A DNA stretch of 64,000 nt from Myxococcales bacterium (GTDB lineage: Bacteria; Myxococcota_A; Polyangia; Haliangiales; Haliangiaceae): positions 62,001 through 126,000 of the forward strand of contig JADJUF010000016.1 in the NCBI GenBank assembly GCA_016717005.1. Direction: 5' to 3'. Below the pieces are notes generated by a model. The model made no database searches and had not been told where the DNA came from. It worked only from the letters and a program-made list of their open reading frames with translations. Position numbers and translations under genes: made by a program. Positions 61,421 through 64,000 of the stretch are shown here, piece after piece; positions within the stretch are counted from its first letter, which is position 1, and every line of letters begins with the position of its first letter.

Positions 61421-62356
61421 ATGAAGACCGCCCTCCTGTTCCCGGGCCAAGGCTCGCAGCGGGTCGGGATGGGCCGCGATCTGGCCCATCGCTTCGACCT
61501 GGCGCGCCGCACCTACGCCGAGGCCGACGCCGCGCTGGGCTTCGCGATCTCGGCCCTGTGCTTCGACGGCCCCGAGGACGACCTGACGCTGACCCAGAAC
61601 GGCCAGCCCGCGATCTTGACCACGTCGATGGCGGTGCTGCGGGTGCTGGTGGCCGAGAAGGGCCTCACGTTCGACGCCGTCGCCGGCCACTCGCTCGGCG
61701 AGTGGACCGCGCTGGCCGCGGCCGGCGCGATCGGCTTCGCCGACGCGGTGCGCCTGGTCCACCTGCGCGGCCAGTTCATGCAGGACGCGGTGCCAGTCGG
61801 CGTCGGCGCGATGGCGGCGCTGATGGGCCTCGAGCTGCCCGTGGCCCGCGGCCTGTGCCTCGAGGCCTCGGCCCCCGGCGAGACCTGCGCGCCGGCCAAC
61901 CTCAACGGCGCCGGGCAGATCGTGATCTCGGGCCACGCCGCCGCGATCGATCGCGCGATCGAGATGGCCAAGGCCAAGGGCGCCAAGCGCGCGGTCAAGC
62001 TCTCGGTCAGCGCCCCGTTCCACTGCGCGCTGATGCAGCCGGCGGCCGAGCGCCTCGCGGCGGCGCTGGCCGACGTCGAGATCAAGGCGCCGTCGGTGCC
62101 GGTCTACGCCAACGTGTCGGCGGCGCCGACCCAGGATCCCGCGACGATCCGGCGCCAGCTGATCGAGCAGGTCACCGGCGCGGTGCGCTGGGAGGAGTCG
62201 ATCGCGGCCATGGCCGCCGACGGCGTCACCCGCGCGTTCGAGCTCGGCTCGGGCAGCGTGCTGCGGGGCCTGGTCAAGCGCATCGCCCCGGGCATCGACA
62301 CGACCACCATCGGCGAGCCTCACGAGGTCGACGCCTTCACCGCGGCAGGAGCGTAG
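61421..62356 (+). CDS. fabD: Malonyl-CoA:ACP transacylase
   Basis: A 311-residue FabD. The substrate-binding [12 protein letters not shown] is at residue 7, the acyl-carrying Ser91 is in GHSLGEW, Arg in HLRGQFMQ, and catalytic His201 in SAPFHCALM. It transfers malonate from CoA to ACP to supply chain elongation. ATG at 61421 directly follows the inverted repeat. It lies 127 bp after plsX and 2 bp before fabG, and starts the fab operon proper. Confidence 0.95.
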   Translation: MKTALLFPGQGSQRVGMGRDLAHRFDLARRTYAEADAALGFAISALCFDGPEDDLTLTQNGQPAILTTSMAVLRVLVAEKGLTFDAVAGHSLGEWTALAAAGAIGFADAVRLVHLRGQFMQDAVPVGVGAMAALMGLELPVARGLCLEASAPGETCAPANLNGAGQIVISGHAAAIDRAIEMAKAKGAKRAVKLSVSAPFHCALMQPAAERLAAALADVEIKAPSVPVYANVSAAPTQDPATIRRQLIEQVTGAVRWEESIAAMAADGVTRAFELGSGSVLRGLVKRIAPGIDTTTIGEPHEVDAFTAAGA

Positions 62357-62358
62357 CG

Positions 62359-63123
62359 ATGGCGATCATCGATCGGGCACTCGAGGGCAAGGTCGCGCTG
62401 GTCACCGGCGGCTCGCGCGGCATCGGCCGCGCGATCTGCGTGGCCCTGGGCCGGCGCGGCGCCAAGGTGATCGTCAACTACGCCGCCCGCAAGGACGCCG
62501 CCGACGAGACCGCGGCCCTGGTGATCGCCGCCGGCGGCACCGCCGCGGTCGCCGGGTTCGACGTCGCCGACGCCGCCGCGGTGACCGACGCCGTCAAGCA
62601 GATCGGCAAGGACCACGGCGGCCTCGACGTCCTCGTCAACAACGCCGGCGTCGCGATCAACGGCCTCTTGCTCCGCTACAAGGACGACCAGTGGCAGCGG
62701 ACGATGCAGGTCAACCTGGCCGGCGCGTTCCACTGCGCCCGGGCCGCGGCGTCGCTGCTCCTGCGCGCCAAGGACGCCGGCCGGATCGTCAACATCACCT
62801 CGGTGGTGGGCGAGAACGGCAACGCCGGCCAGGCCGCGTACGCCGCGTCCAAGGCCGGCCTGATCGGGCTGACGACCTCGCTGGCCAAGGAGCTGGCCGG
62901 CCGCGGCGTCACCGTCAACGCGGTGTCGCCGGGCTTCATCGAGACCGACATGACCGCCGAGCACCTGCCCGAGGCCGCGCGCGCCAAGCTGCTCGAGCAG
63001 ATCCCGCTGGCGCGGATCGGCGTCGCCGACGACGTCGCCCACGCGGTGGCGTTCCTGGCCGGACCAGAGGCGGGCTACATCACCGGGCAGGTCCTGCGTG
63101 TCAACGGTGGCCTGCTGGTGTAG
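62359..63123 (+). CDS. fabG: 3-oxoacyl-ACP reductase
   Basis: A 254-residue short-chain dehydrogenase with TGGSRGIGR at 16-24, [12 protein letters not shown] near 92, catalytic Ser in [10 protein letters not shown], Tyr/Lys in YAASKAG, and [13 protein letters not shown]. It reduces 3-oxoacyl-ACP with NADPH in fatty acid elongation. ATG at 62359, 2 bp after the fabD stop. Confidence 0.95.
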   Translation: MAIIDRALEGKVALVTGGSRGIGRAICVALGRRGAKVIVNYAARKDAADETAALVIAAGGTAAVAGFDVADAAAVTDAVKQIGKDHGGLDVLVNNAGVAINGLLLRYKDDQWQRTMQVNLAGAFHCARAAASLLLRAKDAGRIVNITSVVGENGNAGQAAYAASKAGLIGLTTSLAKELAGRGVTVNAVSPGFIETDMTAEHLPEAARAKLLEQIPLARIGVADDVAHAVAFLAGPEAGYITGQVLRVNGGLLV

Positions 63124-63192
63124 TACCGCGGACGGCCCCGGTTGCCGTCGGCTGCGCTTTCGTACTAAGAGAACCCGTCGAAAGGATCCCCT

Positions 63193-63432
<240 letters not shown>

Positions 63433-63454
63433 GCGGGGCCTGGTCCTGGTGAGG

Positions 63455-63478
63455 TCCTGGCGAGGTCGCTCGCCAGGA
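63455..63478 (+). terminator. Strong hairpin between acpP and fabF
   Basis: TCCTGGCGAG (63455-63464) pairs perfectly with CTCGCCAGGA (63469-63478) across a GTCG loop, 22 nt after the acpP stop. There is no T-run, so it is more likely an attenuator or mRNA-stabilising hairpin than a full terminator. The remaining gap up to 63616 holds no gene. Confidence 0.5.
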
Positions 63479-63616
63479 TCGCGGCGGGCGGTGCGCGTGC
63501 GCGCGTGACCGCGCCGCTGGCACACCCACGATAACGCGCGAGCCCGCGCCTGGCGGCTGGTGTCTGGCACCACACGCCTCGGCGCCCGGGGGCGAGCCAC
63601 TTCCTGGAGACTCCTC

Positions 63617-64000
63617 ATGCGCCGCGTGGTCATCACTGGCATCGGTCTCATCACTCCGGTCGGCATCGGCCTGGAGCCGACGTGGGCGGCCCTGGTGGCC
63701 GGCACCAGCGGCGCGGGGCCGACCACCGGCTTCGACTGCGCCGGCTACGCCTCGACCTTCTCGTGTGAGGTCAAGGACTGGGCCGCGGCGGCGCCGACCT
63801 GGTTCGACAAGCGCGAGCTCAAGCACCTCGACCGGTTCCTGCAGTTCGGCGTCGCGGCCGCGATGATGGCCATGGACGACGCCGGCTACGCCGACCGCAA
63901 GGTGCCGGCCGGCGAGGAGGAGCGCTGGGGCTGCTTCATCGGCGCCGGCCTCGGCGGCGTCAAGACCATCGAGGCCACCCACGACAGCGGCCGCGCCAAG
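63617..64000 (+). CDS. fabF: 3-oxoacyl-ACP synthase II, 3' part outside the window
   Basis: The first 128 residues of a beta-ketoacyl-ACP synthase: RRVVITGIGLITPVGIGLE at the N-terminus, then DCAGYASTFSCEVKDW and FLQFGVAAAMMAMDDAGY, which match KAS II up to the region before the catalytic Cys. ATG at 63617 follows CTGGAGA. It completes the plsX-fabD-fabG-acpP-fabF set and is cut by the window edge, so the active site is not seen. Confidence 0.93.
   Translation, partial: MRRVVITGIGLITPVGIGLEPTWAALVAGTSGAGPTTGFDCAGYASTFSCEVKDWAAAAPTWFDKRELKHLDRFLQFGVAAAMMAMDDAGYADRKVPAGEEERWGCFIGAGLGGVKTIEATHDSGRAK

Overview
The window is very GC-rich DNA (roughly 70% or more by eye) with dense, short-spaced genes, frequent GTG starts and many GTGA/ATGA stop-start overlaps. 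It carries Gram-negative envelope genes (TamA/TamB-like, an MCE/Mla transporter), several lipoproteins, paired outer-membrane beta-barrel proteins and a CHAT protease. Together these suggest a myxobacterium-like member of the Myxococcota; this is inference from gene content, with no rRNA in the window to confirm it.

Left part (1-31 kb): a mosaic of small operons. It holds a PHP-domain lipoprotein cut by the window edge, a 3'-truncated sirtuin, a DUF3037/HipA-like kinase pair, an MFS transporter, a queD-lipoprotein-endonuclease-thioesterase run, and two near-identical ECF-type sigma factors. The second sigma factor is coupled to a zinc-finger anti-sigma/TPR/CHAT fusion. Then come a glutathione peroxidase lipoprotein, two B12-type radical SAM proteins, a diiron ferritin-like protein coupled to an unknown 585-residue protein, a Kelch protein, thiolase plus 3-hydroxyacyl-CoA dehydrogenase, ModC/ModB without ModA, YgfZ, and a hotdog thioesterase. 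A tiny Lys/Arg-rich protein with a near-consensus promoter ends this part.

Middle (31-49.4 kb): a TamB-like translocation protein followed by a TamA/BamA-like Omp85 protein that is frameshifted inside a 75-bp repeat. Next are a small lipoprotein, a palindromic tandem-repeat block, a pair of beta-barrel proteins with promoter and terminator, ftsY with an upstream membrane protein, and a large smc gene with an unusual acidic head insertion.

Right part (49.4-64 kb): hexanucleotide arrays flanking a four-helix-bundle gene, a CRP-family regulator, then alr-mlaE-mlaF-mlaD in one coupled operon. A short minus-strand gene (56884-57090) follows whose in-frame TGA and adjoining hairpin make it a candidate selenoprotein. 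After a GH1 glycosidase lipoprotein, a strong promoter drives yceD-rpmF-plsX, followed by fabD-fabG-acpP-fabF (cut by the window end). fabH is absent between plsX and fabD.

A recurring oddity is a family of long (TCCGGN)n hexanucleotide arrays at five intergenic sites (about 4.1, 22.5, 49.5, 50.5 and 57.1 kb). No tRNA, rRNA, CRISPR array, insertion sequence or prophage was recognised.
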